Of a stretch of DNA of 64,000 nucleotides, positions 50,747 through 60,041 are shown piece by piece. The position numbers and the translations under genes were made by a program. The DNA is from Phytophthora quininea (taxonomy: Eukaryota; Oomycota; Peronosporomycetes; Peronosporales; Peronosporaceae). Under the pieces are notes generated by a model, which searched no databases, was not told the DNA's origin, and saw nothing but the letters and a program-made list of their open reading frames with translations. How positions within the stretch are numbered: position 1 is the first letter of the stretch; every line of letters starts with the position of its first letter. Location of the stretch: NCBI GenBank assembly GCA_011947345.1, contig JAAVTG010000711.1:186001-250000 (forward strand). The letters are read 5' to 3'.

Positions 50747-51652
50747 ATGGCCGACCTGGACGACGAGTTTGCGCGCTTCGAGGCCGAGATCCAGTCACTG
50801 GAGCAGCAGGCAGAGGCTCCTACCAACGGCACAAAGGAGAAGGATGACCAACCAGCCGCTAAGAAGCCCAAGACGGAGCCCACGGCGCCTCCTAAGTCCG
50901 TCACAGTGACCGCCAAACCAAAAGTCTACATGGCGCCGCCTCGTCCGGCGCCTGTGAAGAAGTCGCAGGTGGCTAGCGCCGATGAGTACGCGGAGGGAGA
51001 CAGACCTGGACTGCTAAACACTCTGGAGGACGTGGCAGCGCATCGAGGCGCGCTCAGTGGCTTCCCCATGGGCACCAGTGGCGAGACTGCCGCCACAGTA
51101 CCAATACCAGCGAGACCAGTCAGCTACAACCACGCTCGCATGGACATGGAGACGGGTCAGATGCTTCCCTTTGAGGAGCAGCAGATGATGAACAGACAGC
51201 AAAGTGTCTACGGGTACGACCCGAGTAGGACAGGGACCAGTGCTGGTCGTAATGCAGGCAAGAAACCAAAGAGACACTTGAGACTGGCGGGAGGCGCAGT
51301 GTGGGAAGACCATACGCTGGATGAGTGGCCTGACAACGACTTTAGACTGTTTTGCGGAGACTTGGGCAACGAAGTGAGTGACGAGCTACTAGCCCACAGC
51401 TTCGCCAAGTACGCGTCATTCCAGCGCGCGAGAGTAGTGAGGGACAAGCTGACGCACAAGTCTCGAGGCTATGGCTTTGTGAGCTTTGCGGACCCCTTCG
51501 ACTGTGCGAAGGCTCTCCGTGAGATGAATGGCAAATACGTGGGCAACCGGCCGGTGAAGCTGAGCAAGAGCAAGTGGCAGGAGCGCGACATCGACGTCGC
51601 CAAGAAGAAGATGCGCAAGCGAAAGCGCGACAAGCACCACCTTTTCAACTAG
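50747..51652 (+). CDS. RBM42: RNA-binding protein RBM42-like
   Basis: 301 residues from ATG 50747. N-terminal acidic helix (MADLDDEFARFEAEIQ), a Pro/Lys-rich middle, then one RRM (about residues 198-276): RNP2 is LFCGDL and RNP1 is RGYGFVSF. The pre-RRM segment (GGAVWEDHTLDEWPDNDFR) and the basic tail (KKKMRKRKRDKHHLF) are typical for RBM42, which is linked to splicing and stress-related mRNA handling. No introns. It is divergent from RPB6. Confidence 0.88.
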   Translation: MADLDDEFARFEAEIQSLEQQAEAPTNGTKEKDDQPAAKKPKTEPTAPPKSVTVTAKPKVYMAPPRPAPVKKSQVASADEYAEGDRPGLLNTLEDVAAHRGALSGFPMGTSGETAATVPIPARPVSYNHARMDMETGQMLPFEEQQMMNRQQSVYGYDPSRTGTSAGRNAGKKPKRHLRLAGGAVWEDHTLDEWPDNDFRLFCGDLGNEVSDELLAHSFAKYASFQRARVVRDKLTHKSRGYGFVSFADPFDCAKALREMNGKYVGNRPVKLSKSKWQERDIDVAKKKMRKRKRDKHHLFN

Positions 51653-51701
51653 CCTGCTGTGCTTGCTGGTCAATAGCCACTTGATGAATACCTTCCTTTT
51701 G

Positions 51702-52283
51702 TTAGTAGAAAGCCTGCTTCTTGAGCAATAGAGCGATGTTCTCCTCCTTCGTTGCGATATCTTCTCGTAGCTTGAGTCGCTTGGCGCGTAGCCCCTCCAT
51801 TTCGTCTCGAATGTCTCTGATCTTGTCGTTGTTGAGGTCAATATTATCCTCTAGGCGTGTCAGTACCTCTGGTAGCACCAACGTGACCATCTCCTTTGTC
51901 TTCTTCCAGTTGCTTCGCTCCTCATTGTTCAGCAGGTTCTCCACCGGGTGGGAGAATTCCGAGTCAGTTGCCGCACGCGTCTCCAGTCCTTTCAGCACTC
52001 TTTCGTATTTCCCCAGCCGCTCTACAATCTCGTCGTGCTGCTGTGCACAGCGGTGCCTCATGTAGTCCAGCAGCTCTAGGGACGAGTAGAGCTCCGCCTC
52101 CTGCATCAAGATCGCCTCCATTTCTCGCATCAACGTGTCCCTCGTGACTCTCGAGGCTGCCAACGTTTCTCTCTGCTGCTGCACATACTCTAGAGGCCCC
52201 TCTTCTTGCTCGCAATCTAACTGCGTTGATGGCTGCAGCGCTCCCCATCGCTCCTCCTGCGGCACCACCAAATACCCCTTCAT
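51702..52283 (-). CDS. Coiled-coil protein of unknown function
   Basis: 193 residues from ATG 52281-52283 to TAA 51702-51704. Almost wholly helical and charged: long heptad stretches at about residues 28-100 and 118-190, with little Pro or Gly. No transmembrane segment or signal. The divergent neighbour is WDR75 (175 bp away) and it converges with RBM42 (49 bp). I do not recognise the family; a structural or adaptor role is all the sequence allows. Confidence 0.55.
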   Translation of the reverse strand: MKGYLVVPQEERWGALQPSTQLDCEQEEGPLEYVQQQRETLAASRVTRDTLMREMEAILMQEAELYSSLELLDYMRHRCAQQHDEIVERLGKYERVLKGLETRAATDSEFSHPVENLLNNEERSNWKKTKEMVTLVLPEVLTRLEDNIDLNNDKIRDIRDEMEGLRAKRLKLREDIATKEENIALLLKKQAFY

Positions 52284-52458
52284 CTATCGATCTCCCTAGG
52301 CTTTTGAAACCTTCCAGCAAACACAATGTAGCCATAAATACTTCAACTTCAGTTTGTGTACACCACATACAAATCACATTCGGTCAACCTTCCTACCACC
52401 TCGTCTATTCTACTGGTTGCAACAGACTCATAGTCGCCTGGCCAGTCAAAAGGTGGCG

Positions 52459-55032
52459 ATGAGCGAGCTAGAGCTGTTGACGCCTGCGCCCTGCGCGTCG
52501 CCCAGCAGCGTGGGGCTGCCGGCCGCCTCGCTCGTCTACTCGGCCGATGGCCGCTACGTCTTCCAGCGCCAAGCGCACGTGCTGCGCGTGCTGCACGCCA
52601 AGAGCGGCCGCGTGTTGCACGAGTGTGTGCGTTTCAACAACAAGAGCAACGTGCGCGCGCTGGCACTGCACCCGCACAATGCGCTGCAGTTGCTGGCCGC
52701 CTACGCCGACGGTGCCGTGATCGTCTGGGACTTTGTGGAGCAGAAGCCGCTGCTGGAGCTGGACGCCAAGGCGCCGGTGCTGTGGCTAGGCTCCAGTCGC
52801 ACCAGTGCGTCTCAATTGCTGCTAGTTGTCCAAGATTCCGAAGATAATGGCTGGAGCTTGGTGGAGTTCAGTCTCAAGAAGAAGAAGAGAGGAAGAGTAC
52901 TCATGCAGCATCACAAACTGCAGTTCCAGACGGCTGCCATGCAGAGTTATGTTGGTGACGACAATGCCGGAGACTACGTCGTGGTGGCAGCTGGAGCCAA
53001 GCTCTTTGCTGTCACTCTCAAACACAAACAAGGTGCTAAGGACTCGAGCAACCGAGTCTTCTCCATACAGAAGCTCACTCACGTGAGAGACGTGGCGTGT
53101 GTGGCGCTGCATCCTTCGCAAAGAGAGTTCTCTATTGGAGACACCATCGGACAGATCTTCAGGTATCACCAGCAAGGCGACAATGGAAACGCCGTGGCGT
53201 CTGCTGCTAAAATGCACTGGCACTCGCATGGCGTGCACTGCATTCAGTACTCAAGTGACGGCCAGTTCTTGCTCTCTGGCGGTGAAGAGTGCGTGCTGGT
53301 GTCGTGGCAGCTGGAGACAGGTCGTCGTGCCTATTTGCCACGTCTTCCGGCAGCCATTGAGGCGATTGCTCCTCGTCAAGACGGCGGAGTGTACGTCGTG
53401 GGACTTGCCGACAGCGTGCTCTTCCAATACAACCCCGTTACGCGTGAGCAGGAGTGGGAAGTCCGTGGACTTGCTCGTGCTGGTGGGTCTGCCAAGGAAT
53501 CGCTACCAACTCGTCAGTTGATGGTGGACCCAAAGTCGAAAGCTCTTGTGCTCAATGGCTTGTCTGGTGCAGGTGTGTTGCAGTTCTACGAGCCTTTCGC
53601 AGATCGCGTGCTGCAGACACTGCTGCTGTCGGAGCGTAACCAAGTCACGCGCACTGAAGACGAGGAGCTGCCGTTGCTGCAGGCTTCACACACGTGCTTT
53701 AGCTCGCGTGGAGGTGACCTGGTTACTCTTCATGCACCGACTACGGCTGTCAATGGCGAGGACCAAGCTCTTCGGTTCTGGACCCGTCGTGTGGACGGGT
53801 CTTTCTTCGTTAACACGGCGGTGGACGCTCCTCATGGCCGTGCGCACGTGTCAAGTGTTGCATTCTCGCCCACGCACACTGGTGATTGTGCCGTGACTGC
53901 GGACGAGTTGGGCGACTTTAAGGTTTGGCAGAAGACGGCGACTGCTGCCGGTGGCGTGTCGTGGCACTGCCAGTCGGTTGTGCGCTTCCGTGACGAGCCG
54001 ATCACTGCCGTGTCTTTCGCTGGCGATGGGTCCTTGCTGGCTGTGGCCTACGGCAACAAGCTAACGCTGTGGGATGTCGCTACTCATTCTCTTCGTCGTG
54101 TGCTGCCGTCGGCTGACGGTCAAGTCATTCGCCAGATTGTCTTCCCGGGCGCGAGCTCTCCGTACATCGTTGTAGTTACTGAGAATCAGGTGCAAGTTTG
54201 GAGCTTGTTGACGCTGTCGCTCTGGTGGCGCTACACTGTGCCACAAGGAACTGTCGTGGCTCAGGAGACCTTGTTCGAGCGCTTCCTGGTGTGGCTTCCT
54301 CTCGAGGAAGACTCGAAGAAGCACTTGGTGTTGGTTTTCGACCCTCAGACTCCTGTTCCTACGTGTGCGCGTGCTGTAGATCTAGAAAGTGATGTCTGGA
54401 GTGCTGGTTTCCACCCTGGCACGGGTGATATCGTGCTCATTGATGGAGAGACCGGCGTGTGGCGTCTGGATGGACCGAACGCGCGGTCCACGGATGCTCG
54501 CCGTCGTAAAGAGGCTCATATCGCTGCCATTGCCGTCCGCACCGCTGCTAAGGATGGCGAACACGAAGCCCAGGCACTCAGCGCCATTTACAATGCTGCC
54601 AGTAGTAGCGAAGAGAAGAAATTCAGCAGGAGCAAACACGTTGATGCCGGCAGTGTGGCCGCCAACGGATCGGCGTCGGACGGTTTGTTCGATGCGCCGG
54701 CCCACGTCCTTCCGTCAATGACTGCACTGTACAGGTCTTTCATGGACACGATGCTGCCCAAGCCGCACCAAGTGACGGACCAAGAGCCAGCAAAGGATGA
54801 CGAGAAGCAACAGGATGGCACCTCGAGCTCCAGGAAGAAGAAGAACAAACGACGCAAAAAGCAGCAGCAGCAACAGCAAGGGGTAGAAGACCCCGCCGCT
54901 AGTGACAATGGCGAACAGCGAAAGCGCATGAAGCTCCAAGTAGAGAAGGAGCTGGCGAACCCGGCACTGCAGCAGCAGACATATTCCAAACTGCTCGAAG
55001 CGTTCCGCAACAGCAAGGCACGTCGGGCTTGA
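52459..55032 (+). CDS. WDR75: WD-repeat nucleolar protein WDR75/UTP17-like
   Basis: 857 residues from ATG 52459, uninterrupted. Two beta-propellers of WD40 repeats fill about residues 20-680: early units include SADGRYVF and LALHPHNALQLLAAYADGAVIVWDF, later ones QYSSDGQFLLSGGEECVLVSW and VSFAGDGSLLAVAYGNKLTLWDV. The C-terminal 150 residues have Lys/Arg-rich and Gln-rich stretches (near 54830-54900) and a conserved end helix (LLEAFRNSK). The arrangement matches WDR75 (yeast Nan1/Utp17), part of the t-UTP complex for 18S pre-rRNA transcription and processing. The Gln run is CAG/CAA-coded and could vary in length. Confidence 0.78.
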   Translation: MSELELLTPAPCASPSSVGLPAASLVYSADGRYVFQRQAHVLRVLHAKSGRVLHECVRFNNKSNVRALALHPHNALQLLAAYADGAVIVWDFVEQKPLLELDAKAPVLWLGSSRTSASQLLLVVQDSEDNGWSLVEFSLKKKKRGRVLMQHHKLQFQTAAMQSYVGDDNAGDYVVVAAGAKLFAVTLKHKQGAKDSSNRVFSIQKLTHVRDVACVALHPSQREFSIGDTIGQIFRYHQQGDNGNAVASAAKMHWHSHGVHCIQYSSDGQFLLSGGEECVLVSWQLETGRRAYLPRLPAAIEAIAPRQDGGVYVVGLADSVLFQYNPVTREQEWEVRGLARAGGSAKESLPTRQLMVDPKSKALVLNGLSGAGVLQFYEPFADRVLQTLLLSERNQVTRTEDEELPLLQASHTCFSSRGGDLVTLHAPTTAVNGEDQALRFWTRRVDGSFFVNTAVDAPHGRAHVSSVAFSPTHTGDCAVTADELGDFKVWQKTATAAGGVSWHCQSVVRFRDEPITAVSFAGDGSLLAVAYGNKLTLWDVATHSLRRVLPSADGQVIRQIVFPGASSPYIVVVTENQVQVWSLLTLSLWWRYTVPQGTVVAQETLFERFLVWLPLEEDSKKHLVLVFDPQTPVPTCARAVDLESDVWSAGFHPGTGDIVLIDGETGVWRLDGPNARSTDARRRKEAHIAAIAVRTAAKDGEHEAQALSAIYNAASSSEEKKFSRSKHVDAGSVAANGSASDGLFDAPAHVLPSMTALYRSFMDTMLPKPHQVTDQEPAKDDEKQQDGTSSSRKKKNKRRKKQQQQQQGVEDPAASDNGEQRKRMKLQVEKELANPALQQQTYSKLLEAFRNSKARRA

Positions 55033-55103
55033 TGGAGCAATGCAGAGTAATAGATTTACATGTTTCTTAGAGGTTGCTATGTGCTTGGCGATGATGTCCG
55101 GGA

Positions 55104-57117
55104 CTAATCCAGTTCGTAGAGGAGCTGGTTCTGGAATCGAGCGGCAGCAAGAGGAGCTGGTTCTGGCACATCGAGCTTGGCGGCTTCCTCTTGGAGTTGA
55201 ACACTGTTGGGAGCTTTATCTTTCTTTTGGAGAATGACGACCATATTCTCACTGGCCACGTCGAATTCCGCAGTGGTCGGATCAATCTCAACTGCAAGCG
55301 CGGCAATATTCAAATCGTAGAGTTTTTGTTGCCTGTCCGAGAACTGGAGATGCAGTGAGGTTTTAGTGGGAAACGTGAGCTTCACACTTGCCGAGTCGAT
55401 ATCAGCGACTCCCACAAGGTACGATAAACACGTTGGCGTGTCTTGAATCGTAAATGGTGGCTTAATGGCCTCTAATGGTTCCGTGGCTTTAGGTGAACTT
55501 GGTGACGGTGTTGTCTCCTCCAATTCTTGGTCACTGCAACTTTCCAGCGGTGGTAGATCGTCGTATGTAGAGTCGTTCATTGCTTTGGGTTCAGTCACAA
55601 CAGGTTTCGGCATCGCTGGTTTGCAACTCTGCGCTTTGCGTTCAGTATGTGCCAGGACTTGCGGGTCGTTTGCCACCATCTCTGCTGTCTCTCGTAGCAT
55701 GCGAAATTCATCTTCCTCCCTCTTGGGCTTTTGAGGAACTGCACGTGTGTCAATCTTATCCTCTTTACTTGGCTCTTCAAGCTGAACTTCTTCTTGTTCT
55801 TCTTCGTCGCTTTCTTCTTCAACGACCAACGAGACTGACTGTGGCTTTGATTTTGGCGGAGGCTGCACCGGTAGAGTCACTACCAGTTTGTGGTTCTTCC
55901 GGTCGAACTTGGCACTACCTTTGTCTTCGATCACAGGATAGGGCAGAGTTAACTCTAGCGGCTCGTAGTCCCCAGGAACTGTCGGCCCCGCCGACAATCG
56001 AAGCATTTTTCACTGACGTCAAGATCCAGTCCCTTGGCACTGGACGAGAGAGGAAACTTACTTCCACAACGAGCTCTTTTGGGCGATAGCGATCTTCTGG
56101 AACTGTTTTGTCGGGATCTGATTGCATATGGTGCAGTAACTCGAAGCGACCGCGATAGATGAGTTGGTGCTCCATTTTCTTCGACGCCGGCTGCGTCGTA
56201 TCTCGTTGCTTCGAAGCCAACGGCGTGGTCGACACCTCCTTGATCGACGGCTTTTTCTCTTCAGCTTGTTCAACGTGCGTTAGGTGACTCAATACCGAGT
56301 CCTCGGTCTTCCCAGTCGGTGCATTCTCCACTGTAATGTTCTCGTCAACTTCCCGTTGCTTAGTCGTCGCTTTCTGCTTTGATCTTGGTGCTTCAATCTC
56401 CTTCTTTAAGCACATGGTGACTGGGTCTCCAGACTTGTACGCGACTCCTTTCAGAACGTGATAGTTCCTCGACATGAGCGTCTTTTGCTGCCGTCTCGAC
56501 TCTCTCATGGCTGTCTCCACTGCATCCAAGCACGTCTGCACCACCATGCTCTTGTAGTCTGCTCTTGCAAAGGAAAACTCAATAACTCGTGGATGGAAAC
56601 ACACATCAAATGTTGGCACACTGGCGCCTCCTTTGTCCGGTTCCAGTCTTTCAGGGCCCAGAGAGTACGGCAAGTTCCAGGACGTGCCTTGCTGTCCAGT
56701 CACCACTTTAGTGCTGGACGGTGGCTGCAGCTTGTCACTGCTGCAGACATTGACAAAGACCTTCTGAGTGTCCCACTTGGTCTTGACCACGAAACCTGGC
56801 GTGGGTTTAATGAGTTGTTTGTCTGCAGGCACCTTCTGCTCGTTCTCGAGTTGACTCAAATACTGCTCCGTCTCCGCTCGGTTGCGAGGGTCCGAGATCT
56901 CCTGCATGTAGTCGTTGAGCAAGGAGCGGAATTCTGGGTCTTTCATGGCCGACAGGAACTTGGTCTGTTCGTCCTGCGTGATGTTGGTGGGTCGCTGGTC
57001 TTTCTGCTGCTGCTGCTTCATTGCTGCTTCGAATAGAGACGTCATTTCCGCTTCGTCCATTGCATTGTTATCGGCTGCTTGTTGCTTTGCTTGCGGTTCG
57101 TGCACGCCTGCCACCAT
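55104..57117 (-). CDS. DNAAF2: Dynein assembly factor DNAAF2 (Kintoun/PIH) homolog
   Basis: Cytoplasmic factor that preassembles axonemal dynein arms with HSP90; it is expected in an organism with motile zoospores. ATG 57115-57117. The N-terminal PIH1 domain is clear, with KPTPGFVVKTK (near 56800), SWNLPYSLGPERLEPD (near 56665), VCFHPRVIEFS (near 56590) and YKSMVVQTCLDAV (near 56545). A charged linker follows, then a CS-like domain and an acidic C-terminal region with a second beta-sheet domain. The frame changes twice, at about 56052-56053 (GG) and 56008-56012 (TTTTT on the plus strand); each fits one missing base, and the two halves then join exactly within the CS domain. About 671 residues. 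A single gene with two homopolymer errors is the simplest reading. Confidence 0.85.
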
Positions 57118-57384
57118 CGTTGCAAGAAATCTATGACTGGGATCCGCTATGAAGGGACACGATAGACTTGATGTGGTGCACACGAGTGCGAAGCGACACC
57201 AAAAACCAAACCAAAAATGGAAAGTGTAGCCATCTTTGGACGGTAGTTGCCGTATCTGCGCATTGTGAGAGACAACATGCCGGCGCAACAGGATGAGCTC
57301 GGTACGAATGAAGCTTGCGGTTGTGAAGTATAAAGAGTGTGCACTCATACTGTGGCTGTGATAGAAGAGAGGTTTGTGCAGGCG

Positions 57385-58106
57385 ATGAACTTCGACGACG
57401 ACGAGCAGCAGCAGTATGGAGACGTTGGCGACGAAGGCTCGGACGAAGGAGACGACCAGCAGTATCAAGACCGTCCACTGAGTCGCTCCCTGTCTTCGGC
57501 GTCGAGATCCACCGCATCGCTCGACCGCGAGTTCGACGACGGCCCCATGCCCTACGGCGACTCGGCTGCCATCCAGTCCAAGAAGTACATGGAGCGCGAC
57601 CAGGTGCGGCTGGCGCTGGAGCAGGAGGAACGAACCCGCCGCCTGCATAAAATCCGCGCTCGACGTCAGCACTTGGACAAGTGGAACCAGAAACTGGCCA
57701 AGTCCCCTTCCACGTGAACCTCGTGGCCGACAACGAGCGCTTGGACGAAGAGCACCGTCTGCGGATGATGGAGCGTGCCCGTCGTCAACGAGAGCTTGAA
57801 CGTCGAGCTAAAGAGGCAAAAAGCGAAGTCATTTTGAAGGCTCTCACCGAGACGTCGGATCTTGAGCTGCTACGTCGCGAGAAGCGAGCCATCATCGACG
57901 AGGAGAAGCGACTGAAAGCGCTGCTTGATCTCGAGAAGACCAACTCCCATCGCAAGATGGATCTACTCGCTGCACGAAACGCTGAGAAGCGCCGTCGCCA
58001 GGAGAAAGAAGAATACCGTCGTCGTTTGCGCCAGCAAGAGCTGCAGGAGCGCGAGGCCACATACAAGCAGCTTCTCAAGGAGAAGTTGGCTCTGGACGGT
58101 AATTAG
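57385..58106 (+). CDS. Coiled-coil protein of unknown function, frame-broken
   Basis: From ATG 57385. The N-terminal 60 residues are acidic and Ser-rich, then helices rich in Arg, Glu and Lys dominate to the end (heptads from about residue 70 to 240). The frame ends at TGA 57715-57717 after four C (57704-57707), and a second frame begins with FHVNLVADNERLDEEH; one missing C joins them (about 240 residues). Divergent neighbour of DNAAF2, 267 bp apart. It could be a flagellar or cytoskeletal protein; no family was recognised. Confidence 0.6.
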
Positions 58107-58227
58107 CTTTCCCTACAACTCGCTGCGTTTACACCAAATAAAAACAAAACACATCCCTTCCCCACAGCTCACCGTTGAGTTTACCACTCTTACATTTGTC
58201 TTTGGTCAATGCTCCGACAGCTTGAGC

Positions 58228-58727
58228 CTACTCCTGCACTGTGGTGCGCTTAACCACGTAAATCTGCTCCGTGTCCAGCGTCACCGCGTAGTCATAAGTT
58301 GGGAAATTAACTACAGACAACACACCGCGTCAAAACTCGACCATAGAGTGCTCTACAACAGACAAAGGCTCTCCCTACTGATCATTCTCTGCAGCTTCTC
58401 CTTACGGCTGCTATCCAGCACGCTGCTCGAGTCCTGCAGCATGGAGTAAATAGTCTCGGCCGCGATCTCCCCGACGTGCCTCTTAGCTCGCCCGTGGCCG
58501 ACAGAACTTGGCCCTGGAGGTCCAACACGAGCGTGCCCGTCTGGCCGCCCACTGATTGAATAGCGCCGGCGTCCTGCATGAAGCAACGAGGACGATTTAA
58601 AGATAACCGATGATGCCAGAAATATTAAAGACGCATAGGAAGGTGAGTAAGGCATTCTTGAGGCCATAGCTGATATGCGGGGCAGATACAGCGCCGGCAA
58701 CAGCAAGGAAGGGAGAGCACGTACCAT
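58228..58727 (-). CDS. LAMTOR4-like Ragulator subunit
   Basis: LAMTOR4 is part of the Ragulator complex that holds Rag GTPases and mTORC1 at the lysosome. The start codon 58725-58727 is followed at once by an intron 58574-58724 (151 nt, GTACGT...CATGCAG). Exon 2 continues QTGTLVLDLQGQVLSATGEL, then after a frame change near 58481-58486 IAAETIYSMLQDSS, and after a second change near 58325-58331 LSVVNFPTYDYAVTLD and YVVKRTTVQ, ending at TAG 58228-58230. The roadblock-type strand-helix-strand layout and the end (YVVKR) match LAMTOR4. Both changes fit one missing base; the join near the second is uncertain. About 116 residues. Confidence 0.5.
58574..58724 (-). other. Intron directly after the start codon of the LAMTOR4-like gene
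   Basis: 151 nt on the minus strand, GTACGTGC...CTTCATGCAG. Exon 1 would contribute only the ATG; exon 2 starts GAC GCC. An alternative is translation from the ATG within the acceptor (CATGCAG). Confidence 0.55.
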
Positions 58728-58869
58728 TCTGGTCGAAATTGTTCGGAATGGGCTGGATATGCATAAAACCTGGGATATCGCTTATTTACCTAAGTTCGGA
58801 GAAATATATGTGTTTCTCTTTGTCCTCACATTCGATCTGAGTAGAAGTGTTTCGACGGTAGTTTTCGTT

Positions 58870-59433
58870 CTACATGGTCTGGAACTTCCTCTTCAGCGTT
58901 ATAATTGCATTGGCGTAAATCTTGACGAGGGTTTCCAGAGCTCGAACAATTTTCTTGTGGAACGAGCGAAAAGCTCGGCCATCATCTGGCGATGAGATGT
59001 ACTTGACCAACTTGTCATGTAGCCGGGCGAACTTACGTGACAAATGCGGCATGAAATGCAACACCGCAAACCCCACGCAGGTAAGCGGAAGCAAAGCGAT
59101 CGCCACGAGAACGAAAGCGATGACTGCAGCGAACGCGAAGACGCCGAAGATTCCCACGATCATGTGAGGCAACACGAATTTGATCGTCGTGACAATAGCC
59201 CCAGGCTTCTTGAAGTGGTGGGGCGGGGTCTGAACCGGTTGCTCGTAGCATGGAGGCTCGTAGCCATTGTCACCCAGAACTCGAGCAGCGCAGGTTGACT
59301 CGAATCCTGTGGGTGTGACGTGGCGCTGTCGCTGGAGTCGAGGCTTGGGTATACCGAACGTTTTGTATCGTCCATGGTCTTGTTGCTCCTTGTTAACGCT
59401 CAAATTGGAAAGTGGTTGGGTTGGAATTGCCAT
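58870..59433 (-). CDS. Membrane protein with one hydrophobic hairpin
   Basis: 187 residues from ATG 59431-59433. A polar N-terminal half with several Pro and Arg, then a long hydrophobic region (about residues 88-125; HMIVGIFGVFAFAAVIAFVLVAIALLPL is its core, about 28 residues) that could form a hairpin, and a basic, helical C-terminal part. No signal peptide. It is not a family I recognise. Upstream and downstream genes are on both strands, so there is no operon-like context. Confidence 0.55.
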   Translation of the reverse strand: MAIPTQPLSNLSVNKEQQDHGRYKTFGIPKPRLQRQRHVTPTGFESTCAARVLGDNGYEPPCYEQPVQTPPHHFKKPGAIVTTIKFVLPHMIVGIFGVFAFAAVIAFVLVAIALLPLTCVGFAVLHFMPHLSRKFARLHDKLVKYISSPDDGRAFRSFHKKIVRALETLVKIYANAIITLKRKFQTM

Positions 59434-59555
59434 CAGGACTGCTTGAGGAATGATTGCATTGGTCCGTCCAGAATGCTGGCGAACTGTCGAAGAAAGCGAC
59501 GCATTGCAATGACAGGTAGATAGGGAACTGAAGAGAATTGCATTTGCGTATGTCC

Positions 59556-59861
59556 TTAGAACTTGGAGAGCTGGCGACTACGAGCCAGCAGACGCGCGAG
59601 CAGAGGCGACGCCGCGATGGTGAGCGCGCCTCGAGCAGGCCCCGTGGCCACCGTCGACAGGTAGGCGAGCGCCAGCGTGCCGGCGTCCGGGTCCAGCCTG
59701 GTCAGGTCCACGAAGGGAACTTTCTCAGCCAGCTTCCGCAGGTCCACGCCCTGGTGGATGGCCGCATACGAGCCGGAGAGCGTGGCCGCGAACACAGCTG
59801 AATGGAAGAGGAAGGCCGTGCGGCCGTAGCGCTGCAGTACCTGCTTCACTCGAGCTGCCAT
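59556..59861 (-). CDS. DUF1279/FAM210-like mitochondrial membrane protein
   Basis: 101 residues from ATG 59859-59861. The DUF1279 signature is plain: KQVLQRYGRTAFLFHSAVF, then GSYAAIHQGVD and VPFVDLTRLDPDAGTLALAY, ATGPARGALTIAA and a last basic stretch. FAM210 proteins sit in the mitochondrial inner membrane and are linked to mitochondrial translation. The frame is open upstream with an Arg/Ser-rich stretch (RRYSTR) but has no ATG there, so the start is uncertain. Confidence 0.7.
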   Translation of the reverse strand: MAARVKQVLQRYGRTAFLFHSAVFAATLSGSYAAIHQGVDLRKLAEKVPFVDLTRLDPDAGTLALAYLSTVATGPARGALTIAASPLLARLLARSRQLSKF

Positions 59862-60041
59862 GACGCGAGTGGAATAGCGACGAGTGAGCAGCACCGAGGG
59901 GAATCCAAAACTGGGCGCTGCTGATCAGAAGTAGAGGACGCTAGTGGAGACGACGGTGGTGGGTGAAGGCGTCGCAGATGCTGAGCACGACGAATAGCTG
60001 TGACGTGTGAGAAAAAGTATCCATCTCCTGCGACTGGTGGC

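Noticed and set aside
57118..57672. N-terminal extension of DNAAF2 in the same open frame
   Set aside because: The frame is open upstream, but the PIH protein start is at 57117 and the upstream part overlaps the divergent neighbour.
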